In this document: positions 25,654-33,316 of the stretch, one piece after another | Numbering within the stretch: the first letter of the stretch is position 1 | How the letters are laid out: the number at the start of each line of letters is the position of its first letter | Assembly: GCA_903837355.1 (NCBI GenBank) | Contig: CAILUI010000085.1 | Location: forward strand, 1 to 62,696 | Source: an uncultured Victivallales bacterium | Lineage (GTDB): Bacteria; Verrucomicrobiota; Lentisphaeria; Oligosphaerales; JAFGRS01 | Direction of reading: 5' to 3' | Length of the DNA stretch: 62,696 nt | Notes under the pieces: generated by a model | Told to the model about the DNA's origin: nothing | Seen by the model: the letters and a program-made list of their open reading frames with translations, nothing else | Databases searched by the model: none | Made by a program: the position numbers and the translations under genes

Positions 25654-26793
25654 CTAGGTCGCCAGCGGGTACGTCCCATACTGCCGGCCGGCGGCAAACA
25701 ACGCCACGATGTTGGCCGGCGGCACCTCGGTCTGCAGGTTGTGGACAGCCGCCAGGATGTAGCCGCCGCCAGGGCCCATCTCGCGGAGGCGCCGCTGGAC
25801 CTCGTGGGCGACAGCGGCAGGGGTGCCGCGGGGCATGACGCTGCGCGTGTCCACCCCGCCCCACAAGGTCAGATCCTTGCCAAACTCAGCCTTGAGACCC
25901 ACCGGATCCATGTTGGCCGCCGAAACCTGGATGGGGTTCAGGGCCTGCACGCCGAGGTCAACAAAGGTGCGGATGAAGGGGCGGATGGAACCGCAGCAGT
26001 GGTGCATCAGGAAGGCCCGGCTGCGCCGTCGCAGATGCGCCCAGAGGCGGGCGAAGTGCGGTCGGAAGAGGGTGTTGAAAGCGCTCGGCGAGAGCAGCGG
26101 GCCGCCCTGACCGCCGAGGTCATCGGAGGTGTAGATGATATCGACGTTGTCGCCCACCGCGCTCAGGATGCGCTCATTGGCCTCGATCTCGATGGCCGTG
26201 GTGCGTTCCAGCAAAGCCTCCACGAAGGCATGGTTGTCGGCCAGATCCGTCATCCAACCCTCGAAACCGCGCAAGAACTGTCCGACCGACATGACGCGCC
26301 CGCGCAACTCCAGGGAGATGGCGCAGTCGGTCTCGCGGCGCAGGCGCGCCACGGCTTCGGCGAGCCCGTCGGTATTGACCAGCTCCGCTGCCGTGGGCCA
26401 GGCGTGCCGCGCCACCGCCGCCGGGGTGGGATCGTCCCCAAAGGGCGCCTTATCGACGTAGTAGTGGCCGTCCTCCGGCTTGCGCCACTGCACCCCCCAC
26501 TCGTCGACGAAGCAGGTCGGCGAGAGCACGCGCACCGTGCGCTGGGTGCCGAAGGCGTTCGGAGCATGGACGAGATCGATGTCGAGCGCCGCGCGCACAT
26601 CGGCGTCGATCACGGCCAGAGCGGCGTAGCGCAACGACTCCCGGGTACCGAGGTCCGGCAGCCCAAGCTCGCGGCGCAGGGCAGGGTAGGCGGAGGCGAC
26701 GATGGTGCTGGCCAGAGAGCCGCCGAGGTCCATGGGCACACGGTCGGCTTCCTCATGGCGCAGCGCGCACAGCACGCGTTCACGATGGGTCAT
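25654..26793 (-). CDS. Uroporphyrinogen decarboxylase-family protein (second copy)
   Basis: 379 residues. The N-terminus reads HRERVLCALRHEEADRVPMDLGG, split here as RERVLCALRHEEADRVP, the classical family start. The barrel has LMHHCCGSIRPF (His-Cys-Cys region, a zinc-site candidate), while the third zinc Cys position reads GGGYIL, so the site may be incomplete. The C-terminus (VHNLQTEVPPANIVALF) matches the family. ATG 26793 has GGAGGG a few bases upstream; the longer frame to 26826 lacks a site. It is about 90 bases downstream of the PLP decarboxylase gene. Role likely methyl transfer or decarboxylation of an unknown substrate rather than haem synthesis. Confidence 0.85.
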   Translation of the reverse strand: MTHRERVLCALRHEEADRVPMDLGGSLASTIVASAYPALRRELGLPDLGTRESLRYAALAVIDADVRAALDIDLVHAPNAFGTQRTVRVLSPTCFVDEWGVQWRKPEDGHYYVDKAPFGDDPTPAAVARHAWPTAAELVNTDGLAEAVARLRRETDCAISLELRGRVMSVGQFLRGFEGWMTDLADNHAFVEALLERTTAIEIEANERILSAVGDNVDIIYTSDDLGGQGGPLLSPSAFNTLFRPHFARLWAHLRRRSRAFLMHHCCGSIRPFIRTFVDLGVQALNPIQVSAANMDPVGLKAEFGKDLTLWGGVDTRSVMPRGTPAAVAHEVQRRLREMGPGGGYILAAVHNLQTEVPPANIVALFAAGRQYGTYPLAT

Positions 26794-26884
26794 GGCACCC
26801 TCCCAGGCGATACCGCCGTCTCCCACAAACCACCTTCCGCACTTCAGCCTGGCACGATACCGGCCCCGCTTCCGGCACGGCCGC

Positions 26885-28027
26885 TCACTGGTTGATGTGG
26901 ACGACCTTGGCAGGCGGGAAGCCGTTGAACTGCGTGGCCGAGGCGACGCTGTAGGCGCCGATGTTGCGGCTGAAGAGCAGATCGCCGCGTTCGAGGTCGG
27001 CAGGCAACTCCTCGGACATTGAGATCACATCCAGGGCGTCGCAGGTCGGGCCGAAGACGGTGCAGATCTGCCGGGGGCCTTTGCGGAACGCCTCCATGTG
27101 GTAATGGCAGTGGTCGAAGATGATCCCCGAGAAGGTGTTGTAGACCCCGTCATCGACGTAGTAGCAGAGCTTGCCATCGCGCACCGCCTTGCCGATGATC
27201 TTGCTGATGGCGGTTGCGGCGGTCGCGACCATGAAGCGTCCGGGCTCGGCCAGGATCTCGATGTCCTTCGGGAAGAGCCGGTCCAGTTCGGCGTTGATCT
27301 TCCGGGCCAGTTCGCTGAAGGGCTTGACGCTGGCATCGTAGGGCGCGGGAAAGCCGCCGCCGATGTCCAGCAGGTTCATCTTGGTGTAGCCGCGGGCCTT
27401 GGCCTCCTCGAAGACGCTGGCGGCGAGGTTGATGGCCTGCACGAAGTTCTCGAAGTTGGTCGTCTGGCTGCCGACGTGAAAGCTCAGTCCTTCGACCACA
27501 AGTCCAGCCCGGTGCGCCGCCAGGATCAGGTCCACGGCCTCGCCCGGTGCGGCACCGCACTTGGAGGAGAGTTCGACCATCGCCCCGGTGTTGGGGACCT
27601 TCAGGCGCAGCGCCAGCCCCGTGTTCGGCGCGTGCTTCTTGATCTTGCGGATCTCTTCCTCGTTATCGTAGGTCACCAAGGCCTTGTACTGATCGAGTTC
27701 CTGCAGGGTATCGTTGGCCTTGATCGGATTGGCGTAGATGATCTTGTCCCAGATCCACTCCTGCCGCTGCTTGGCCGGCATGTCCTTGATGTACTCGTAG
27801 ACGATGCGGAATTCCGGCATCGAGGCGACATCGAAGCTCCCCCCCGCGTCGAAGAGGGTCTTGACAATGGCCGGGTCGGGGTTGGCCTTGACGGCGTAGT
27901 AAGCCTGGACACGCGGCAGATAACGCTTGAAGGTCGCGTAGTTCCGCCGCAAGACCTCATGGTCCACCACCACCAGCGGCGTGCCGTGCTCCTTCGCCAA
28001 CTGCCGCAGCGCCCTCAGTGTGCCCAT
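26885..28027 (-). CDS. Ornithine/lysine-type PLP decarboxylase (alanine racemase fold)
   Basis: 380 residues, the size of eukaryote-type ornithine decarboxylase. The PLP lysine lies in YYAVKANP. The barrel has SFHVGSQ and DIGGGFP (phosphate-binding glycines). EPGRFMV is the conserved Glu/Arg region. The catalytic Cys lies in FGPTCDALD, with the C-terminal YVDDGVYNTFSG a family hallmark. It makes putrescine (or cadaverine) for polyamine synthesis. ATG 28027 has GGAGG a few bases upstream. It lies after cbiO by 60 bases but is probably a separate function. Substrate choice between ornithine and lysine cannot be made from these motifs. Confidence 0.9.
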   Translation of the reverse strand: MGTLRALRQLAKEHGTPLVVVDHEVLRRNYATFKRYLPRVQAYYAVKANPDPAIVKTLFDAGGSFDVASMPEFRIVYEYIKDMPAKQRQEWIWDKIIYANPIKANDTLQELDQYKALVTYDNEEEIRKIKKHAPNTGLALRLKVPNTGAMVELSSKCGAAPGEAVDLILAAHRAGLVVEGLSFHVGSQTTNFENFVQAINLAASVFEEAKARGYTKMNLLDIGGGFPAPYDASVKPFSELARKINAELDRLFPKDIEILAEPGRFMVATAATAISKIIGKAVRDGKLCYYVDDGVYNTFSGIIFDHCHYHMEAFRKGPRQICTVFGPTCDALDVISMSEELPADLERGDLLFSRNIGAYSVASATQFNGFPPAKVVHINQ

Positions 28028-28087
28028 CAGTGCCTCCTTGAATACCGCTACGGTAATGTGCGTCCTGCGGCGCCGGATGCAATGCCG

Positions 28088-28834
28088 TCAATGCGGGTGG
28101 TCGTGGCGCAGGATGTGCGGGCGTTCCAGGCCGTGGGCCAGCATCAGGACTTCGTCGTTCAGCAGCGTCAGCGTCGGGCCATCGGCAACGATGCGGCCAG
28201 CGTCGAGGACCAGGACCCGTGGACAGAGCTCGACGACCAATTCCAGGTCGTGGGTGGCGATGATACGGGTGTGCGCGAAGCCGTGCAAGAGCTGCAACAG
28301 CCGCCGCCGCGCCCGCGGGTCGAGGTTGGAGGTGGGTTCATCCATGACCAGCACATCGGGCGACATCGCCAGCACCGCCGCGATCGCGACGGCGCGCTTC
28401 TCGCCCGCAGAGAGCTTGTGCGGCGGCCGGTCCCGCAGGTGCGCCATACCTACCCGCTCGAGCGCCGCCGCGACACAGCTCTCGACCTCGGCCGCGGGCA
28501 GCCCGAGGTTGAGCGGGCCGAAAGCGACATCCTCAAAGACGGTCGGCATGAACAACTGATCGTCGGGGTCCTGAAAGACCAGCCCGATGGCACGACGCGC
28601 GGCCACCAGGGTCGCCGCGGTCAGCGGGACCTCGCCGATGCGCACCTCGCCGCGCGTCGGCGTCAGAAAGCCGTTCAGATGCAGCAGCAGGGTGGACTTG
28701 CCGGCGCCGTTGCAGCCGATGATGCCGACCGCCTCGCCGTGGGTGATGCGGAAGGAGACCCCCTGCAGGGCGGCAGCCGCGGCACCCGGATACGCAAACC
28801 AGACCTCGCGGGCCTCGATCACGTGATGGCTCAT
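28088..28834 (-). CDS. CbiO/NikO ABC ATPase of the nickel/cobalt ECF-type transporter
   Basis: 248 residues with all ABC motifs: Walker A GCNGAGKST, Q-loop FQDPDDQLF (with the DPDDQ typical of CbiO), signature LSAGEKR, Walker B VLVMDEPTSNLDP, and the H-loop ATHDLE. It powers metal uptake together with CbiQ and CbiM. The start ATG at 28834 overlaps the cbiQ stop by four bases (ATGA), which indicates translational coupling. A His-rich end (HILRHDHPH) is a possible metal-binding tail. It is the last gene of the nikR-led operon. Confidence 0.93.
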   Translation of the reverse strand: MSHHVIEAREVWFAYPGAAAAALQGVSFRITHGEAVGIIGCNGAGKSTLLLHLNGFLTPTRGEVRIGEVPLTAATLVAARRAIGLVFQDPDDQLFMPTVFEDVAFGPLNLGLPAAEVESCVAAALERVGMAHLRDRPPHKLSAGEKRAVAIAAVLAMSPDVLVMDEPTSNLDPRARRRLLQLLHGFAHTRIIATHDLELVVELCPRVLVLDAGRIVADGPTLTLLNDEVLMLAHGLERPHILRHDHPH

Positions 28835-29637
28835 GCTCCGTCTCCCGTCACCAAGGCCCCCAGCCACCGTGCGAGGTTCCAATTGCGCGCGACCACGAAG
28901 AACGCCACCCAGCCGGCCAGGAAGGCCAGGTCTGCCGCCCGCACCCGCGTCGGCCGCAAGACGCGGATGTGACCCTCGAAACCGCGTGCGACCATGGCCT
29001 GATGGACCCGCTGGGCCCGATCCAACGAGCGCAACAGCAGATGCCCGACCAGCGCGGCGTAGGTGCGCAAGCGCAAGGTCGAACGCCCCAGCGAACGCAG
29101 TTCGGCGGCGCGCCGCATGCGCAGACCCTCCTCGGCAACCACAAACAGGTACCGGTAGAGCAACTGCATCTGCACCACAAACACCCGCGGCAGACCAAGC
29201 TGCTCGAGGCCGGCGCAGAGTCGATGCATGCCGGTGCAGGCCACCAGGGAGAGCGCGGCGCTGACCGTCAGCGCCGAACGCAGCGCGATCGAGGCCAGCG
29301 ACAACCAGCCGCCGGTGACCGCGTGCGTGCCAATGGTCATGACGACGCGGCGGTCGAGCCAGGGATTGAGGATGCCCACCGCCAGCGCCAAGGGCGCCAC
29401 CACCAGCAGCTTGCGCAGAATGCAACGGGCGGGGATGCGCCCCCGTGCCATGAGCGCGACCGGGTAGAGGAAGAACGGCATCAACGCCGAGACGTCGTAG
29501 CGCGGGAAGGACATCACCGCCACGATGAAGGCCGCCGTGGTCAGGGCCTTCACCCGCGCATCCAGGCGGTGAATGGGCGAGTCCAGACGCCCCAGCTCGT
29601 CCATCTGGCTGACGTCGAGGTAGTCCGTGAAACTCAT
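28831..29637 (-). CDS. CbiQ/NikQ membrane component of the nickel/cobalt transporter
   Basis: 268 residues, several TM helices. The C-terminal cytoplasmic part carries the ECF-T coupling helices (ELRSLGRSTLRLR and HQAMVARGFEG; the A-x-x-A-R-G-F-x-G pattern is the second coupling motif that contacts CbiO). It overlaps cbiM at its 5' end and cbiO at its 3' end by four bases each. Substrate is set by CbiM; the NikR control suggests nickel. Confidence 0.92.
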   Translation of the reverse strand: MSFTDYLDVSQMDELGRLDSPIHRLDARVKALTTAAFIVAVMSFPRYDVSALMPFFLYPVALMARGRIPARCILRKLLVVAPLALAVGILNPWLDRRVVMTIGTHAVTGGWLSLASIALRSALTVSAALSLVACTGMHRLCAGLEQLGLPRVFVVQMQLLYRYLFVVAEEGLRMRRAAELRSLGRSTLRLRTYAALVGHLLLRSLDRAQRVHQAMVARGFEGHIRVLRPTRVRAADLAFLAGWVAFFVVARNWNLARWLGALVTGDGA

Positions 29638-30674
29638 GCGGCGCGGCGCTTCAGGGCGACGCCAATCAGCCCGGCGAGGAGCAGCGTCAACAACCCGCCG
29701 ACCAAGCCGGCGAGCGAGGTGCCCGTCTGTACGGCCGGCCAGGCCGGGGCCGGCGCGGCCTCCGGCGACACGGTGGGGGCCGCCGCGGGCTCGGTCGGGC
29801 GCGCTGTGAAGCCGTAATCCGGGAGCACGGCCGTCTGCTTCTGGAGGCGCGCCAGGGCCTGGTGTACGGCACTGCCCGGGCTGGCCAGCTCCTCCTTGCC
29901 GCTAACCTTGCCCGCGGCCCACTCCAGGCCGTCCGGATGCGTTGAGGCGAACCAACTCAGTACCCCGGCACAGAGCACCGCCGCCAGCAGCAGTCCAAGC
30001 GCCGCCCGGCGCCCAAGGCCCGCGCCGGCGGCCGCGCCCGCCGCCAGCGCTGCCGGCCGCGCCTGCAGGACAAACGACACCACCGCCGCCGTCGCCAACC
30101 CCTCCACCACGCCGATGCCGAGGTGGATCGACTGCATCAGCACCAGGAAGCCTCGAAAGGGTAGGTCGGATATCCCTGACAACGTCGTCTCCATGACCAC
30201 GCCGAAGGCCCCCATCTGCAGGCCGAGCACGGCGGCGAGCATGGCCCCGATCCAGAGGCGGACGCCCGGTCCTGCCGCCCCCACCAACGGCCGGTAGATC
30301 AACGGGTAGGCGATGAACACCGGGAAGAACCCCAGGTTGAAGAGGTTGCAGCCCAACGCCAGCAGGCCGCCGTCGGCGAAGAACAGGGCCTGCACCGTCA
30401 GTACCGACGCCAGCACCACGAACGCCGCCGACGGCCCCAGCAAGACCGCCAGGATCAGGCCGCCGCCCAGATGCCCGCTGGAACCGGTGCCGGGAATCGC
30501 GAAGTTGACCATCTGCGCCGCGAAGACGAAAGCGCCTAGCACGCCCATCATCGGCACCCGCGGGGAGTCCGCCGCCTGCCGCAGTGGGCGCGTGCACCCA
30601 CCCAGCAACGCCGCACTCACGGCCCAGAAGGCGCCACCGACGACCGGTGACACCATGGCATCTGCCATATGCAT
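29634..30674 (-). CDS. CbiM-CbiN-type substrate-binding membrane protein of the nickel/cobalt transporter
   Basis: 346 residues. It begins MHMADAMVSP, the canonical CbiM/NikM start, in which His2 and the amino terminus bind the metal. About seven TM helices follow (GGLILAVLLGP, CNLFNLGFFP). The C-terminal third adds a CbiN/NikN-like part (HPDGLEWAAGK) and a final TM helix, so the subunits M and N are fused, as in many nickel-specific systems. The start may be at 30674 or two codons later (30668); the position of His2 favours 30674. It lies seven bases after nikR, in one operon with cbiQ and cbiO. Confidence 0.93.
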   Translation of the reverse strand: MHMADAMVSPVVGGAFWAVSAALLGGCTRPLRQAADSPRVPMMGVLGAFVFAAQMVNFAIPGTGSSGHLGGGLILAVLLGPSAAFVVLASVLTVQALFFADGGLLALGCNLFNLGFFPVFIAYPLIYRPLVGAAGPGVRLWIGAMLAAVLGLQMGAFGVVMETTLSGISDLPFRGFLVLMQSIHLGIGVVEGLATAAVVSFVLQARPAALAAGAAAGAGLGRRAALGLLLAAVLCAGVLSWFASTHPDGLEWAAGKVSGKEELASPGSAVHQALARLQKQTAVLPDYGFTARPTEPAAAPTVSPEAAPAPAWPAVQTGTSLAGLVGGLLTLLLAGLIGVALKRRAA

Positions 30675-30680
30675 GGTGGC

Positions 30681-31109
30681 TCAGCTCCCGAACTCCTGAC
30701 CGGTCGTGGTGACCGTCAGCTTGCCGTGCTTGACGCCCTTGGCCGCGATCAGGCGGTCCGCCACCTGCTTGACCGCGCTCGCCGGGCCCCGCACCGCCAG
30801 GACTTCCATGCAGTTGTTGTGGTCAAGATGAACATGCAGGGTCGACAGGATCTGCCCCTGGTGCTCGTGCTGGATGTCGGTCAACAAGGCCTGGATGTTG
30901 CGCTTGTGGTGATCGTAAACCAGGGTCACCGTGCCCGCAATCTCGTGGTCCCCCATCTGGCCGCGATGCTCGACCAACTGCGCGCGAACCATGTCGGCAA
31001 CCGCCTGCGAACGGTTGCCGTAGCCCTTCGCCGTCACCATCTCGTCCAGTTGCCGGACCAGGTCGCTCGACATGGAAATGCTGAACCGGCTCAACTCGGG
31101 TGTGTTCAT
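30681..31109 (-). CDS. NikR, nickel-responsive ribbon-helix-helix repressor
   Basis: 142 residues. The N-terminus (RFSISMSSDLVRQLDEMVTAKGYGNRSQAVADM) forms a ribbon-helix-helix DNA-binding domain, given here as ISMSSDLVRQLD and NRSQAVADMVR. The C-terminal ACT-like domain has the nickel ligands of NikR: His in YDHHKRN, His in STLHVHLDHNNC, and Cys in NNCMEVL. In E. coli the site is His87/His76/His89/Cys95. It senses cytosolic Ni2+ and represses nickel uptake. ATG 31109 has AAAGG eight bases upstream; the operator lies immediately before it (31112-31139). It heads the operon nikR-cbiMN-cbiQ-cbiO and should repress itself and the transporter. Confidence 0.95.
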   Translation of the reverse strand: MNTPELSRFSISMSSDLVRQLDEMVTAKGYGNRSQAVADMVRAQLVEHRGQMGDHEIAGTVTLVYDHHKRNIQALLTDIQHEHQGQILSTLHVHLDHNNCMEVLAVRGPASAVKQVADRLIAAKGVKHGKLTVTTTGQEFGS

Positions 31110-31111
31110 CA

Positions 31112-31139
31112 GTGTTACCTTTATTGATAACCATAACAC
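31112..31139. promoter_or_regulatory. NikR operator (GTGTTA-N16-TAACAC)
   Basis: GTGTTA at 31112-31117 and TAACAC at 31134-31139 form a perfect inverted repeat separated by 16 bases, the same half-site spacing as the E. coli NikR box (GTATGA-N16-TCATAC). It lies directly before nikR, in an AT-rich patch unlike its surroundings, and covers the -10 box and the ribosome-binding site. Binding would block RNA polymerase. Confidence 0.85.
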
Positions 31140-31158
31140 CGAGGCGAAGCCTTGTCAA
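31130..31158 (-). promoter_or_regulatory. Sigma70-like promoter of the nikR-cbiMQO operon
   Basis: On the minus strand, TTGACA (31158-31153) is followed by a 17-base spacer and TATGGT (31135-31130, four of six matches to TATAAT). Transcription would start a few bases later, leaving only a very short leader before the ATG at 31109. It overlaps the NikR operator. Confidence 0.75.
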
Positions 31159-31246
31159 CGGCGGGGACGGACTGGACGGTAACGCCTCTACAAAGCCTGC
31201 TCGGACCCTTGGCGAACCTCCCGCTGAGCCTGCCGACGGCGACTCT

Positions 31247-31366
31247 CTGGAGGGCGAAGCTCCCCGGGGGCGTATGCCCCGCTGAGCCGCCGCGCCCGAG
31301 CCGGGCGCCTCTCCAGGGAACGGCTCACCGCCTGCACGCAGGTCCTGCTGGACCGCAGGCTTCGCC
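31247..31366 (+). repeat. Composite palindromic intergenic repeat (dispersed family), direct copy
   Basis: Part A (31247-31289) has GGAGGGCGAAGCTCC and GGGGCGTATGCCCC, each able to form a hairpin, and ends GCTGAGCCG. Part B (31321-31366) starts CGGCTCACCGCCTGC and ends TTCGCC. The same A+B composite lies inverted at 62176-62298; part A alone recurs at 40209, 42073, 42188 and 42285. This is a REP- or MITE-like element of this genome. Confidence 0.85.
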
Positions 31367-31416
31367 CTTCACCTCGACACGCGGGCGGCTGGAGCCCCCG
31401 CCCGGCCGCCGGCCGG

Positions 31417-33306
31417 TCAGGGGTCGAGCCAGAGCTGCAGGACCGGCCGGCACTCCGGGCGCACGGCTTCGCGTGAGGCCAGGGACTTCTGCGCCAGGGC
31501 CTCCTCAGCCACCCGAATCAGCACCCCGTAGTTGGGGCAGGTGCCGGCCGCCCAGGCCCGCACCAGGGCGGTGAGGTCAAGCTCGACGACGTCGTCCGCA
31601 CCCAGCCGGCCGGCGCTCGCCGTAGCCCAGGGACGACCCTCGGCAACACCGCCGACGTCACCCCCAGGATTCTGCCAGGGCTGTTCAAGATCGCGCTCCT
31701 GCCAGGAGGCGGCCCGTTCACTCCAGGGCGCCGTCAAAGACCACGCCTGCAGAGTGGTCGGGGCCTCGCCGTCGTAGACCTGGAACCCGTGCAGGCGCAG
31801 AACGGCTCTACGGATCGACCGGCCCGCCGGCAAGCCTGCCAACGCAAAGCGGAACAGGGACCGCTGTTGCTGCGGCCCACGGAACACCCCCAGTTCCGCG
31901 TCCCAGCCATGCAGCGAGTCGGGGAAGAGGTCCAGCAGACGCGTATCGGCGGCGCAAGTCAGGTCGAAGCGGCCGGGCGCGACCGCGATGGGCGCGGCCG
32001 GCACGGGCTCGGCGAAGTCGGGCCGGGCGCCCGTCGCGTAGAAGCGCCGCATCGCCTGGCAGGCCTGATCGAAGTCACGGAAGGTCCGCGAGGGGGTCAT
32101 GTGGTCGTCTTCGAAGAGCCAGTTGCTCCAGGTGAGATCGATCCCGCGCAGGCCGAAGGCGGTGATCACCCGGACCAGCCACTGCGGGTCGCGGCCGCAG
32201 CTCTCGATGCCGGCATTCTCGGCCCACAGCGAGCGATAGGCGTCCGAGCCCATGGCCTTGAGTTTGGTCACGATCCGGCGCACCTCGGCGGCGTTCTCCG
32301 CCCCCGTATACTGCAGGACGCAGCCCTGCTCGAGGGCCTGGGCCATCAGCCAATCGTTGTCAGTCATCAGGCGGATGGAGGCCGGGCCGGCGGCGGTCGC
32401 CACGGCCTGACGCCAGTCCTCGGCCGTATAGGCCCAGCCGGGGAGGTAGACGACGACCCGAGCGCGGTCACCGCAGAACTCGCGCAGCAGGCGGCGGGTG
32501 TTGGCAATCTGCACGCTGATCAGGCGGCGCTTTGCGTCCCGGTACCAGGTCAGGAGGTCGTCCCAGAAGGCCCCCCTGGCCCAGGTCGTGCCGGGTACCG
32601 GGATCGCCACCCTCTCCCAGGCAGCAAAGGCGAGTTCCGGCGCCAGCCCCCAGGCGGCGTTGGCGGCCGCGACGGGGCCATACTTCGCCTGCATGGCCCG
32701 GCGGAAGTCGGCCTGGGCAGCGGCGGAGTAGCACCAGTACGCCTCCTCGCCATCGCGCGCCAGGGTCCAGTTCGCCGGATAGATGGCCTCGCCCGCTGGG
32801 CCGAGGTCGGCAACGATCTCGTCGACGTGCTCCAGCAGGCCTGCGCGCTGAAGTCGCTCGAGCTGGGCCCGACCGGAGGCGGCGACCTGGCTTTCCAGAT
32901 CGGCGCTCCAGGGGCCGAGGTGCCAGTCCGCCACCCCGCGCTCGTCCACCATGGCGGCCTCCGGGTGCTGTTGCCAGTACTCCGGGGGCAGACCCAGGAC
33001 GTAGAGGATGATCTTGAGATGGAAACGGCGGGTGCGGAGTTCCTCGGTGAGCGCCCCCGCGGGCAGGTCCGAGTGCAGGCGGAGGGTGTCGACGCCGAGC
33101 TGTTCATAGAGGTCGAGCCGCCGACGCACGACGTCCAACGGATCGGCGTAGAAGCGGGTATGCTCGGTCACGCAGACCCGCGTCGGCCCGACGGCCGCCG
33201 CGGAATCCGCCGCCGCGGCGGTGACCAGGCTGACGGCCACGCTGGAGAGGAGCGCCGCCCGCCTGGCCACGCGGTGCCAAGGGTGTCGATGAGCCACGGG
33301 ATTCAC
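31417..33306 (-). CDS. Secreted (beta/alpha)8 glycosidase-like protein with DNRLRE/CBM96-like C-terminus
   Basis: 629 residues. Signal segment at about 13-34 (RRAALLSSVAVSLVTAAAA), with Arg-Arg, so Sec or Tat. The catalytic part resembles family 14/42-like barrels: LDLYEQLGVDTLRLH, an EYWQQHPEAAMVDERG loop, and DEIVADLGPAGE; the Glu in GPAGE and the Glu in LWAENAG are candidate catalytic pair. The C-terminus (RSLFRFALAGLP, RRAVLRLHGFQVYD, DVVELDLTALVRAW) is the DNRLRE/CBM96-type beta domain seen in secreted polysaccharide enzymes. The substrate is unknown. It is 10 bases after the 33317-35023 gene on the same strand, likely co-transcribed. Confidence 0.75.
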   Translation of the reverse strand: MNPVAHRHPWHRVARRAALLSSVAVSLVTAAAADSAAAVGPTRVCVTEHTRFYADPLDVVRRRLDLYEQLGVDTLRLHSDLPAGALTEELRTRRFHLKIILYVLGLPPEYWQQHPEAAMVDERGVADWHLGPWSADLESQVAASGRAQLERLQRAGLLEHVDEIVADLGPAGEAIYPANWTLARDGEEAYWCYSAAAQADFRRAMQAKYGPVAAANAAWGLAPELAFAAWERVAIPVPGTTWARGAFWDDLLTWYRDAKRRLISVQIANTRRLLREFCGDRARVVVYLPGWAYTAEDWRQAVATAAGPASIRLMTDNDWLMAQALEQGCVLQYTGAENAAEVRRIVTKLKAMGSDAYRSLWAENAGIESCGRDPQWLVRVITAFGLRGIDLTWSNWLFEDDHMTPSRTFRDFDQACQAMRRFYATGARPDFAEPVPAAPIAVAPGRFDLTCAADTRLLDLFPDSLHGWDAELGVFRGPQQQRSLFRFALAGLPAGRSIRRAVLRLHGFQVYDGEAPTTLQAWSLTAPWSERAASWQERDLEQPWQNPGGDVGGVAEGRPWATASAGRLGADDVVELDLTALVRAWAAGTCPNYGVLIRVAEEALAQKSLASREAVRPECRPVLQLWLDP

Positions 33307-33316
33307 CTCGCGCCGG

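Noticed and set aside
25248..25697. Proline-rich N-terminal extension of the MgtE-N/CBS protein
   Set aside because: It is the translation of the 165-bp tandem repeat; homologues begin near the PRC-barrel-like part.
30675..31200. Cobalamin riboswitch before cbiM
   Set aside because: No room or conserved B12-box; the operon begins with nikR and has a NikR operator.
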